NCBI RefSeq assembly: GCF_017876535.1
Contig: NZ_JAGIOF010000001.1
Span: 3,720,001 to 3,784,000 of the forward strand
Reading direction: 5' to 3'
DNA: 64,000 nt
DNA from: Paeniglutamicibacter kerguelensis
GTDB taxonomy: Bacteria; Actinomycetota; Actinomycetes; Actinomycetales; Micrococcaceae
Shown: one piece after another, positions 42,889-51,249 of the stretch
Layout of the letters: each line of letters starts with the position of its first letter
Position numbering within the stretch: the stretch's first letter is position 1
Program-made: the position numbers and the translations under genes
The notes under the pieces: model-generated
The model's database searches: none
What the model saw: the letters and a program-made list of their open reading frames with translations, nothing else
What the model was told of the DNA's origin: nothing

Positions 42889-43116
42889 ATGATGGATGGA
42901 TATGGATATGGTTCGATGATGGGCTGGACCTGGCTGTTTTGGCTGCTGTTGGTCATCGGCCTCGTCCTGCTGGTCATCTTTGCCGTGCGGGCTTTTTCCG
43001 GCGGGGCTCGCGACGGCAGGAGCGCCCGGCGAATCTTGGATGAACGCTATGCCCGGGGCGAAATGACTACCGAAGAATACCGCGAACGCCTCAAAACCCT
43101 TAGGGGCGAAACCTGA
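42889..43116 (+). CDS. SHOCT-domain small membrane protein
   Basis: A 75-residue protein. A Gly/Met/Tyr-rich N-terminus (MMDGYGYGSMMGWTW) and one helix (LFWLLLVIGLVLLVIFAVRA) are followed by the SHOCT motif ILDERYARGEMTTEEYRERL (residues about 50-69). Such proteins recur beside copper oxidases and pumps, with an undefined role, possibly assembly or oligomerisation. The ATG at 42,889 has GGAGAAGG upstream. It overlaps the multicopper oxidase start by one base (TGATG), so translation is coupled. Confidence 0.85.
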   Translation: MMDGYGYGSMMGWTWLFWLLLVIGLVLLVIFAVRAFSGGARDGRSARRILDERYARGEMTTEEYRERLKTLRGET

Positions 43117-44573
43117 TGCAACCTCTTAGCCGTCGCAGCGCACTGATTCTGGTAAGTGTCGGGGCAGCGGCCACCGCGACGGGTGCGGCAGGATTGCTGT
43201 GGGGCAGCGGGGTTCAGTCCGTCCACGGGCAGGAGCTGGAAGAACCGCAGACCCTACGAAGTGCCGATGGCCGGCTTCAACTTACGCTTTCAGCAGCCTT
43301 GGGGAAGGTAAAGATCGCCGGCAAGGATGCCACTGCACTGTCCTATAACGGTTCCCTGCCCGGTCCCACCCTGTTCCTCCGGGCCGGAGACCGGCTGAAC
43401 GTGACGCTGGAGAACCGGCTGCGGGACCCGACGAACCTGCACATGCACGGGCTGCATGTTTCCCCGCAGGGCAACGGCGACAATCCGTTGCTTTCCGTTG
43501 GCCCCGGCACGTCCTTTGACTACGAGTACCAGCTGCCGGCGGATCACCCGCCGGGAGTGTACTGGTACCACCCGCATCACCACGGCTTGGTCGCCGACCA
43601 GATTTTCGGCGGGCTGTATGGAGCCATCGTCATCCAGGATCCCCAGCCCATCCCGACGAGTAGGGAACGGGTTCTGGTGATCTCCGATATTTCCCTGACT
43701 CCGGGCGGAAGAATCGCCGCAGTGTCGGTGATGGAGAAAATGATGGGCCGGGAAGGCAACATGGTCCTCGTCAACGGGCAGCTGAACCCGCGCCTGGCGG
43801 CCCGGCCGGGCGAGCGAGAACGGTGGAGGGTCATCAATGCCTGCACCGGCCGGTACCTGAAGCTTCGCCTGGATGGTCAGTCGCTGCAACTGTTGGGTCT
43901 GGACTCCGGCCGCTTCAGGGTCCCCGCCAAAGCCGACGAGGTGCTGCTGGCACCGGGAAACAGGGCCGATCTGTTGGTCACCGCCCAGGCAGGCACTGCT
44001 GTGCTGCGGGCACTGCCCGTCGACAGGGGAAGCATAGGCCCGATGATGGGCGGCAATGGGCCTCTGCGCTCTTCGGCTGGCCGATCCGGGGCGGTCCTGG
44101 CGACCTTCACCGTTGCAGGTGCACCCGTTGCCCCCCTCGCTCCTGTCCCCGAGCAGCAGGCGCCGCGGGACCTCCGGTCCGAGCCGGTCGCCGCCCGGCG
44201 CGAACTGGTCTTCGCCATGGGCATGGGCATGGGGCCGGGCACCGGGATGATGGATTTCACCATCAACGGCAAGTCCTTCGACCCGGCAAGGGTCGATACC
44301 ACTGTTTCGGCCGGCGGCGTCGAGGAATGGACGCTGCGGAACACCAGCCTTATGGACCACCCCGTGCATCTGCATGTGTGGCCCATGCAGGTCATCGAAC
44401 AGGCAGGCCTTCCCGTGGCCACCCCCCGGTGGCAGGACGTGGTCAACGTTCCGGCTCGCAGCAGCGTCAGGGTTCGGATCGCCTTCGATGACTTCACCGG
44501 AAAAACCGTTTACCACTGCCACATTCTGGATCACGAGGACGCCGGGATGATGGGACTGCTGGAAGCGCGATGA
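43116..44573 (+). CDS. Multicopper oxidase (CueO/CopA-type)
   Basis: A 485-residue exported oxidase. The start SRRSALILVSVGAAATATGA is a signal segment with RR, compatible with Tat export of a folded copper enzyme. All four copper-binding motifs are present: HMHGLHV (near residue 110), HPHHHG (near 152), HPVHLHVWP (near 415), and HCHILDHEDAGMM (near 467) with the type 1 Cys-His-Met set. A Met-rich loop, MGMGMGPGTGMM, near 365 resembles the CueO substrate-copper loop. It oxidises Cu(I) to less toxic Cu(II) outside the membrane. Confidence 0.92.
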   Translation: MQPLSRRSALILVSVGAAATATGAAGLLWGSGVQSVHGQELEEPQTLRSADGRLQLTLSAALGKVKIAGKDATALSYNGSLPGPTLFLRAGDRLNVTLENRLRDPTNLHMHGLHVSPQGNGDNPLLSVGPGTSFDYEYQLPADHPPGVYWYHPHHHGLVADQIFGGLYGAIVIQDPQPIPTSRERVLVISDISLTPGGRIAAVSVMEKMMGREGNMVLVNGQLNPRLAARPGERERWRVINACTGRYLKLRLDGQSLQLLGLDSGRFRVPAKADEVLLAPGNRADLLVTAQAGTAVLRALPVDRGSIGPMMGGNGPLRSSAGRSGAVLATFTVAGAPVAPLAPVPEQQAPRDLRSEPVAARRELVFAMGMGMGPGTGMMDFTINGKSFDPARVDTTVSAGGVEEWTLRNTSLMDHPVHLHVWPMQVIEQAGLPVATPRWQDVVNVPARSSVRVRIAFDDFTGKTVYHCHILDHEDAGMMGLLEAR

Positions 44574-45134
44574 CCCGACACCTTCCAGGTTCCGCAACCG
44601 ATGCGCCGCGCCTTCCCCGTGGATAACTGGCGCGGCGGGGAAAACAGCTCCATCTGCGGAAGGACCGTCGACTGCCTCGCGGCCGGCGAATAACTATTTG
44701 AGAAAATGATGGGAGGAGTGTACTGCTTCCTGGCGCTGGCACGGCTCGATGCCGCTACCTCTCTCGCTGGCCTTGGCATCACGGTGGAATCGGCCAGGGG
44801 CGGCCTTGGCAGGGAAGATCCGCGCGAGGTGCCGTCCGTGTCGGGTATGTCCCGGGCCAGTTAACGCAATTTGATACAGGACCTCGTTGGGGGTGCCGGT
44901 CACAGCACCAATGCCGTTCCCTTGCCAGCCGGGGCCTTAGCCTCCGTGGGTCTCGTCCTTTCTCCGGCGGTGGTTGCGATCCTGATGTCCGTTTCGTCCC
45001 TTCTGGACTTCCCGAACATGCAACTCCTGCGCCGGCTCAGGTCTGGATCTGTCACCATCCAATATCCTAGGGACTCGCACCCGGCAACGCCCCGGTAAGC
45101 TGGAAAGCAGGCAACCACCGGAAAGGCGGGACAC
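44574..45134. other. Gene-poor spacer in the copper cassette
   Basis: Short frames occur on both strands, none with a convincing start or family pattern. No operator was recognised, although a copper-responsive site for the DUF6153 gene could lie here. Confidence 0.45.
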
Positions 45135-45593
45135 ATGGGCATCGGCAAACCGCTGCGTCGGCGTTCCGCTACGCTCTTCCTCCCACTACCGGCCCTGCTG
45201 GGGCTGGTCCTGCTCATTCTGGGCCTGATGGGGATGCACACCATCGCCGGCAACCACGCCGGACCATCCATGGCGGGCTCCTCGGTGACGGTTTCCGCGA
45301 GCGGCGGGAACCACCACCATTCCGGTCCCGCGGACCACGCCCACGATTCGTCGGTGTCCTCCCCCGCTACGGGCTGGGCGGACCTGGAATGCCCGAGCTG
45401 CTGCGGCGATATGCCGCAGGCCGCGGGCTGTGACTTGGCACCGGTGGCCGGCAGCATGACCTCGTTTTTCCTCCCGGTATTCCTGGTGTTGCCGGGCGAT
45501 CTGGGGTTGCGCGGCCCGCCACCGGTCACCGGCGCCACCGAATACATCCCGCCCCCTCCTTCATTGATCGAACTGTCCATCAGCCGCACGTAG
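45135..45593 (+). CDS. DUF6153-family protein
   Basis: A 152-residue protein with an N-terminal helix (FLPLPALLGLVLLILGLMGM), a His-rich middle (GGNHHHSGPADHAHDS), cysteines in ECPSCCGDMPQAAGC, and a second hydrophobic segment near the C-terminus. His/Cys content and location between copper genes suggest metal binding at the outer membrane face. DUF6153 proteins are typical of actinobacterial copper loci, but their function is not known. The ATG at 45,135 has GGAAAGG 8 bases upstream. Confidence 0.78.
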   Translation: MGIGKPLRRRSATLFLPLPALLGLVLLILGLMGMHTIAGNHAGPSMAGSSVTVSASGGNHHHSGPADHAHDSSVSSPATGWADLECPSCCGDMPQAAGCDLAPVAGSMTSFFLPVFLVLPGDLGLRGPPPVTGATEYIPPPPSLIELSISRT

Positions 45594-45607
45594 AACCTTG
45601 GCCCCCG

Positions 45608-45651
45608 CCGCAATGGTGTGGGCCAGTTTTCGCGCGCCCGCACCATTGCGG
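45608..45651 (+). terminator. 11-bp hairpin between DUF6153 and DUF305 genes
   Basis: CCGCAATGGTG (45,608-45,618) pairs perfectly with CACCATTGCGG (45,641-45,651). Confidence 0.65.
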
Positions 45652-45691
45652 GCCGATCGACAGCATCCGATTGATTTTTGAAGGAAAACCC

Positions 45692-46300
45692 ATGAAACGC
45701 CTGACCCTTATTTCGGCAACCGCTCTTGCTGCCGCCCTGGCACTGACCGGCTGCGCCACCGACACCGGAACGAATCCCGCCACCACGCCCGGCGTGGTCC
45801 CTGGCTCCATGTCCGCGTCCCCGTCCGCCGAAACCGCTGCGCCCGCCGATCACAACAGCGCCGATGCGATGTTCGCCCGAATGATGATCCCGCACCACGA
45901 GCAGGCCGTGGAAATGAGTGAACTGATGCTCGCCAAGGACGGCATCGACCCGGCGATCACCGACCTGGCCGAAGGCATCAAGGCCGCCCAGGGACCGGAA
46001 ATCAAGACCATGACCGGCTGGCTCAGCGCCTGGGGAGAACCCGCCGCCATGTCCGGGGGCCATGGGATGCAGGGCATGATGAGTCAGGACGACATGGCCG
46101 CCCTGCAAGCAGCCCAGGGAACCGAGGCCGCCAGGCTCTTTTTGACCCAGATGATTGCGCACCACAAGGGCGCCATCAAGATGGCCCAGGACGAAATCGC
46201 CAACGGGTCCAACCCGGACGCCGTCGCCCAGGCAGAAAAAATGGCCCGGGACCAGAGTGCGGAAATCGACAAAATGAAGGAACTGCTGGCCGGCCTCTGA
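45692..46300 (+). CDS. DUF305 lipoprotein (copper-associated)
   Basis: A 202-residue lipoprotein. The signal peptide ends in lipobox LTGC (Cys near residue 18), so it sits on the outer membrane face. Two DUF305 four-helix halves carry the metal-type motifs MMIPHHEQAVEMSELML and LTQMIAHHKGAIKMAQDEI. The paired HH/EM residues are likely copper ligands, and a Met-rich link (MSGGHGMQGMMSQDDM) lies between them. A buffering or sensor role is inferred. The ATG at 45,692 has GAAGGAA upstream; an earlier start at 45,671 would disrupt the signal. Confidence 0.88.
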   Translation: MKRLTLISATALAAALALTGCATDTGTNPATTPGVVPGSMSASPSAETAAPADHNSADAMFARMMIPHHEQAVEMSELMLAKDGIDPAITDLAEGIKAAQGPEIKTMTGWLSAWGEPAAMSGGHGMQGMMSQDDMAALQAAQGTEAARLFLTQMIAHHKGAIKMAQDEIANGSNPDAVAQAEKMARDQSAEIDKMKELLAGL

Positions 46301-46316
46301 AGCTCGGCTGCATCTG

Positions 46317-46344
46317 GCTGTGGGGCGCAGGTGCGCCCCACAGC
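46317..46344 (+). terminator. 12-bp GC hairpin after the DUF305 gene
   Basis: GCTGTGGGGCGC (46,317-46,328) pairs perfectly with GCGCCCCACAGC (46,333-46,344) around a 4-base loop. Confidence 0.65.
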
Positions 46345-46386
46345 ACCCTCGTCGTTGACCCCCTTTTCTGTTCTGGAGACTCCCTC

Positions 46387-47250
46387 ATGAACCGCACTTC
46401 CCTTTGCCCTGCCCACGCCACGGGCCGCATGGCCGCGGCCGCCGCCCTGATCCTGCTGCTGACCTCCTGCACCCCGGCGTCCACCCAAGGCCCACAACCC
46501 GTCACTGCACCGAACCAGCCCTTCGCCCATATCCATGGCATGGCGGTTGATTCCGACACCGGAGAAGTCATGCTTGCCACCCACGACGGGCTCTTTGGCC
46601 TTGACTCGGGAACGCCGGAAAAGATTGGCCCCACCATTGATCTGATGGGCTTTGCGGCAGCCGGCAATGACCACTACTACGCCTCGGGGCATCCGGCCCC
46701 GGAGACCGGCCTGCCCGAACCGGCCGGACTGCTCCGGACCCAGGACGGCGGGGACACCTGGCAGCAGCTCTCCCTGGGCGGCCTTTCTGATTTCCACGCC
46801 CTGGCGATGACCCGCAGCGGAATCATCGGCTTTGACGGAACCCTGAAGAGCACCACGGACCTGGAAACCTGGACCACCCGCGACGGAGGCTTCGCCCCCT
46901 ACCACCTGTCCGGGACACCTACCAGTGATGTCGTGCTGGCCACCACGGAGGCCGGCGTGCACCGTTCCACCGACGGCGGGAAGACCTGGACGGCGCCCTC
47001 GGGCGGACCGGTCCTGCTGCTGACGGCCTTCGCCACCGCCTCGACGGTCGTCGGCATCGCACCGGACGGAACAGTGCACCTGAGCTCGGACGCGGGCCGG
47101 ACATGGAGGGCCGCCGGAGCGGTCGCCGGCCACCCCTCGGCCCTCGCCGCCGCCGGCCCCGATGAACGCCCGCAGATCTGGGTTGCCACACCCACCGGCA
47201 TCGAACGCTCCACCGATGGTGGGCAAACCTTCAGCACGGACGCCAAATGA
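46387..47250 (+). CDS. F510_1955-type BNR/beta-propeller lipoprotein
   Basis: A 287-residue protein with a signal peptide ending in lipobox LLTSC (Cys near residue 25). Asp-box/BNR repeats follow: LLRTQDGGDTWQQL, VHRSTDGGKTWTAP, VHLSSDAGRTWRAA, and IERSTDGGQTFSTD, each one blade of a propeller. Members are called F510_1955 family and occur in actinobacterial copper loci. Glycosyl hydrolase labels come from the fold only, and no catalytic residues were recognised. It overlaps the GNAT gene by 4 bp. Confidence 0.82.
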   Translation: MNRTSLCPAHATGRMAAAAALILLLTSCTPASTQGPQPVTAPNQPFAHIHGMAVDSDTGEVMLATHDGLFGLDSGTPEKIGPTIDLMGFAAAGNDHYYASGHPAPETGLPEPAGLLRTQDGGDTWQQLSLGGLSDFHALAMTRSGIIGFDGTLKSTTDLETWTTRDGGFAPYHLSGTPTSDVVLATTEAGVHRSTDGGKTWTAPSGGPVLLLTAFATASTVVGIAPDGTVHLSSDAGRTWRAAGAVAGHPSALAAAGPDERPQIWVATPTGIERSTDGGQTFSTDAK

Positions 47251-47987
47251 TCCCTGTCGATTTCCGCCCCCACTCCCGGGAAAACACCATGCCAAGCCCT
47301 ATCAATTCCCACGTTGCGATTCGTCCAGCCACACTCGGCGACTTCCCTCTGACTGCCGACTGGCAATGCCGGTTTCTGCGCGACGGACTCTTTCCCCTGC
47401 TGGGACCCAGGTTCGTGAGGCACTGGCACGCGACCTTCCTCGACGCCCCCTGGGGTTTCGCCTTCATTGCCGAAACCACTGGTCCTGACGGACCGGTGCC
47501 GTCAGGCTTCCTGTTCGGATCCAGCGACCAGTTACGGCACGTTGACGACGTTCTCCGATCTCACCGCACGCGGCTGGGCATTCAAGGCGTTCTCGGGCTG
47601 GCGGTGCGGCCCCGGCTGTGTCTGGGGTTCTTGCGCACCCGCGCAAGGCCATACCTTCGCCGACTGCTGAAACGCCCGGTCCCCGAGACGGTTCCTGCAG
47701 CCGGCCCGATGCCAGTGGCCAAGCCCCGTATTGCCGTCATCACCGCTCTCGTGGTAGACCCGGCGTCCCGGGGACACGGCATAGGTGGACAACTGGTGGA
47801 ACATTTCCTCGCCCAAGCGTCGGACGCCGGGGCACCCCTGGCCGAACTCGTGACCAAGGCCGGCCCTGACGGGGCCGGGCGCTTCTACGAACGGCTCGGG
47901 TGGGCCCCGGTGCACGAGCACACCACCAGGGACGGAGGGATCGCCAGGACCTACCGCTTCCGTTTGTCTCTGGGGACACCCGGCTGA
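47247..47987 (+). CDS. GNAT-family N-acetyltransferase
   Basis: A 246-residue protein with the acetyl-CoA-binding motif A segment VVDPASRGHGIGGQLVEHFL (residues about 170-189) and motif B near GAGRFYERLGWAPVHEHTT. An N-terminal extension with arginine-rich helices precedes it. The substrate is unknown. The ATG at 47,247 makes an ATGA overlap with the preceding lipoprotein gene, so that start is preferred over one at 47,289. It is odd cargo in a copper cassette and may modify a thiol or sugar. Confidence 0.85.
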   Translation: MIPVDFRPHSRENTMPSPINSHVAIRPATLGDFPLTADWQCRFLRDGLFPLLGPRFVRHWHATFLDAPWGFAFIAETTGPDGPVPSGFLFGSSDQLRHVDDVLRSHRTRLGIQGVLGLAVRPRLCLGFLRTRARPYLRRLLKRPVPETVPAAGPMPVAKPRIAVITALVVDPASRGHGIGGQLVEHFLAQASDAGAPLAELVTKAGPDGAGRFYERLGWAPVHEHTTRDGGIARTYRFRLSLGTPG

Positions 47988-48625
47988 CTGACGAAGCGTA
48001 TTCGTCCGAGAACGCTGCCCTGGGCCGGGATCGTCCGATCCTTGCTCAAATCGGCGGCCTGCGCCGGTGCGTTCCCTTGCATCTTTTGTCCTGGTGCTCA
48101 GGCGACCGCCCAGCCTTGAGGGGACCAAAGCCCCTGATGTCTCACGGTGCCGGGAACGATAGTGAACGTTAGGACGGTGGCACATCGACGCGCCGGAGGA
48201 AGCAACGATGATGTATCGGCGGAGACATGGGCAGCTGGGGCTACGTCCTGACGGTCATGAGCTTTGTGTTGCTCCTGGGGTGTCAGGCTCATGGCGATCG
48301 TCCTGTTCGCCCGCTCCACGATGGCCGACGGTATGAGGGCGGGGTGCCGGATCCCGGCATTGCAGAGGATCGGCTCGCAGAGCGTTTTGCCCGCTATGAA
48401 ATTGAGGAGAGTGAAGACACCGTCGGGCTGACCGTACTCCGCCGCGGACGCGGTGCACTACGGTGAACGGCGGTGCCTACACTCCTTGAACGATGCCCCT
48501 AGAGGGTATACGTTCGACGATAACCGGAAAATGACGTCGCGGCGACAGCCTCCACGCAGTGCAGGCTCGACAACGGGTGTGCCGCCCCGCTGCCGTCCGC
48601 GGACAATCCCGCGAAAGGGCGGACC
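47988..48625. other. Spacer with a degenerate SHOCT-like frame
   Basis: Apart from the broken frame listed at 48,227-48,466 no gene is supported. The stretch before the P-type ATPase should hold its promoter, but none was identified with confidence. Confidence 0.45.
48227..48466 (+). pseudogene. Degenerate SHOCT-domain gene
   Basis: It starts MGSWGYVLTVMSFVLLLG, a membrane helix like that of SHOCT proteins, and ends IAEDRLAERFARYEIEESED, a worn SHOCT motif (ARGEID changed to ARYEIE). The middle fits the family only in another frame (MAIVLFARSTMADGM), so two compensating shifts are likely. Confidence 0.4.
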
Positions 48626-51238
48626 ATGGCTGCTGAGACGAAGGGCGCCGGAGGAGCCGTGAACACTCCTTTGAAGATCACGGTCGTGGAGGTGCGCGGC
48701 CTGCACCGGGCGAGCTCCAAGGCGGTCATCGAGCGCGTGCTGCTGCAGCGCCCGGGAGTCGCCGCCGTCGATGCAAACCCCGTTGCCCAGACCGCGACCG
48801 TGACCTTTGACACCTCCGTGACCTCCGTGGAGCAAATCTCAGGGTGGATCCGGGACTGCGGATACCACTGCCGGGGCGCATCCGTCCCCGACCATGTCTG
48901 CTACCCGATGGACGAAACAGGACTCACCCCCGGGACGAGGCACGATGTCGCAGGCAAGACCGGCGCCGGCCATCCACCGTCAGGTCACGTCCACCCCAGT
49001 GCAGCACAACCAATGGAGCATATGCACCCGACGCAGCCTGATCACCGGGGACTACACGCAGGGCACGCGCCGGAAACGGTGGAACCCCACCCCGGCCATG
49101 CCCAGCCTCCGGCGGACAGCCATGCAGGACACGACGATGCCGGCACACACGCAGCGATGCCCCGGACCCCGCAGGAGACGATGGGCCACGGTGGACACCA
49201 CGCCAGCATGTCGATGGATGACATGGTCAAGGACATGCGCAACCGGTTCCTGGTCGCAGCGATCTTGTCAGTGGGTGTGACGCTTTGGTCACCGATGGGC
49301 CGGGACATGTTCGGCTTCACCGTCCCGACACCGTTCGGGCTCCGTGATGACGTCATGGCCCTGATCCTGTCGCTGCCGGTCATCTTCTATTCCGCCTGGA
49401 TCTTCTTCGACGGCGCCTACCGGGCACTGAAGGCCCGCACCCTGGACATGATGGTCCTGGTCGCGATCGCCGTCGGCACCGGCTGGCTCTACAGCGTCTG
49501 GGTCACGCTCACCGGCGGCGGTGAAGTGTTCTACGAAGCCGCCACGGTCCTGACCTCCTTCGTGCTGCTGGGCCACTGGTTCGAGATGCGCGCACGGGGC
49601 GGGGCGAACGAGGCCATCCGCACCCTGCTCGAGCTGGCACCACCGGTCGCGGTCGTCATCCGCGATGGCGGGACGGTCGAAATACCCACCTCCGAGGTCC
49701 GGACCGGGGACCTGCTGCTGATCCGCCCGGGATCCAAGATCCCCGTTGACGGGGAGGTCGAGGACGGCCAGTCTGAGGTGGATGAATCCATGGTCACCGG
49801 GGAAAGCCTTCCGGTGACCAAATCCACCGGCTCGCAACTCATCGGCGCGTCCATCAACACCACCGGCACCATGCGGGTCCGGGCCACCAAGGTCGGCGCC
49901 AACACGGCCTTGGCCCAGATCGTCGCCCTGGTCCAGGAAGCCCAGAACTCCAAGGCACCCGGCCAGCGGCTGGCCGACAGAGCCGCATTCTGGCTCGTCC
50001 TGGTCGCCCTGATCGGCGGAACCGCGACGTTCGCGACTTGGCTTGCCCTCGGCGCTCCGATCCAGGCCGCGCTGCTGTTCGCCATCACCGTCGTTGTGAT
50101 CACTTGCCCCGACGCACTGGGCCTGGCCACACCGACGGCCATCATGGTCGGCACCGGCCTCGGGGCCAAACGCGGCGTCCTGTTCAAGAACGCCACCGCC
50201 CTGGAGGTCTCCGCCCGGATCGATACCGTCGTGATGGACAAGACCGGCACCCTGACCAAGGGTGAACCGGAAGTCACAGACGTCGTCGTTGAGGGAATCG
50301 ACGAAAACGTGCTGCTGGCCCTGGTCGCCGGGGTGGAGCAAGAATCCGAGCACCCCCTCGCTGCCGCCGTCGTCCGGTACGCGCAGGAAAAAGGCGCACC
50401 CGTCCTGACCGCCTCGGCTTTCCTCAATGTTCCCGGGCACGGTGCAGGCGCCACCGTTGACGGACGCCGGGTGCTGGTCGGCAACCGCAGACTCATGGCC
50501 AACGAAGACATCGACCTGGGGTCGCTGGCCCCGGTGCGCGATGAACTTGCCGCCACCGGACGCACCGCAGTCCTCGTTGCCGTCGACGGCAAGGCCGCGG
50601 CGGTGATCGCGTTGGCGGACGCCGCGCGGGAAACCGCGGCCGCCGCGGTCGCAGCCCTGCACGAGGTCGGGATTGAGGTCGTCATGCTCACCGGGGACAA
50701 CGAAGCGACCGCCCGCAGGATCGCGGGCCAGCTGGGCATCGACACCGTCATCGCCGAGGTGCTGCCAGGAGACAAATCGGCCAAGGTGGCCCAGCTCCAA
50801 CAGGAGGGGAAGAAAGTAGCCATGGTCGGTGATGGCGTCAACGACGCCCCCGCCCTGGCCCAGGCCGACCTCGGCATCGCGATCGGTGCCGGCACCGACG
50901 TGGCCATCGAAACAGCCGACGTGGTGCTGATGCGCTCTGACCCGTTGGACGTGCCGATCGCGCTGCGGATCGGGAAAGGAACCCTGCGCAAGATGCGCCA
51001 GAACCTGGGCTGGGCCGTCGGGTACAACGCGATAGCGCTGCCGCTCGCGGCCGGGGTGTTCGCGTTCGCCGGGATCGTCCTCAGCCCGGAGATCGCTGCC
51101 CTGTCGATGTCCGGCTCCAGCTTCCTGGTCGCCGTCAACGCCCTGCTGCTCAAAAGACTCCGACTGCCGCGGCCGGAAACGCCCGAGGACAGCACCGCCC
51201 GACAAACCCGCCCGCTGGCCCCGGCAGGAAACCGCTAG
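48626..51238 (+). CDS. Copper-type P1B ATPase with CPD motif and His-rich N-terminus
   Basis: An 870-residue pump. The N-terminal ferredoxin-like domain (residues about 12-75) lacks the usual CxxC, with HCRGASVPDHVC beyond it. A His/Met-rich region follows (residues about 110-200, many HAGH, HPGH and HGGHH). The membrane site reads CPD (ITCPDALGLATP, near residue 493) rather than CPC or CPH. TGES (near 391), DKTGT (near 538), SEHPLA and GDGVNDAP (near 735) are intact, so it should be an active ATPase. Neighbours point to copper export. The CPD form is unusual for textbook CopA/CopB. Confidence 0.9.
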   Translation: MAAETKGAGGAVNTPLKITVVEVRGLHRASSKAVIERVLLQRPGVAAVDANPVAQTATVTFDTSVTSVEQISGWIRDCGYHCRGASVPDHVCYPMDETGLTPGTRHDVAGKTGAGHPPSGHVHPSAAQPMEHMHPTQPDHRGLHAGHAPETVEPHPGHAQPPADSHAGHDDAGTHAAMPRTPQETMGHGGHHASMSMDDMVKDMRNRFLVAAILSVGVTLWSPMGRDMFGFTVPTPFGLRDDVMALILSLPVIFYSAWIFFDGAYRALKARTLDMMVLVAIAVGTGWLYSVWVTLTGGGEVFYEAATVLTSFVLLGHWFEMRARGGANEAIRTLLELAPPVAVVIRDGGTVEIPTSEVRTGDLLLIRPGSKIPVDGEVEDGQSEVDESMVTGESLPVTKSTGSQLIGASINTTGTMRVRATKVGANTALAQIVALVQEAQNSKAPGQRLADRAAFWLVLVALIGGTATFATWLALGAPIQAALLFAITVVVITCPDALGLATPTAIMVGTGLGAKRGVLFKNATALEVSARIDTVVMDKTGTLTKGEPEVTDVVVEGIDENVLLALVAGVEQESEHPLAAAVVRYAQEKGAPVLTASAFLNVPGHGAGATVDGRRVLVGNRRLMANEDIDLGSLAPVRDELAATGRTAVLVAVDGKAAAVIALADAARETAAAAVAALHEVGIEVVMLTGDNEATARRIAGQLGIDTVIAEVLPGDKSAKVAQLQQEGKKVAMVGDGVNDAPALAQADLGIAIGAGTDVAIETADVVLMRSDPLDVPIALRIGKGTLRKMRQNLGWAVGYNAIALPLAAGVFAFAGIVLSPEIAALSMSGSSFLVAVNALLLKRLRLPRPETPEDSTARQTRPLAPAGNR

Positions 51239-51249
51239 GTACCCGCGCC

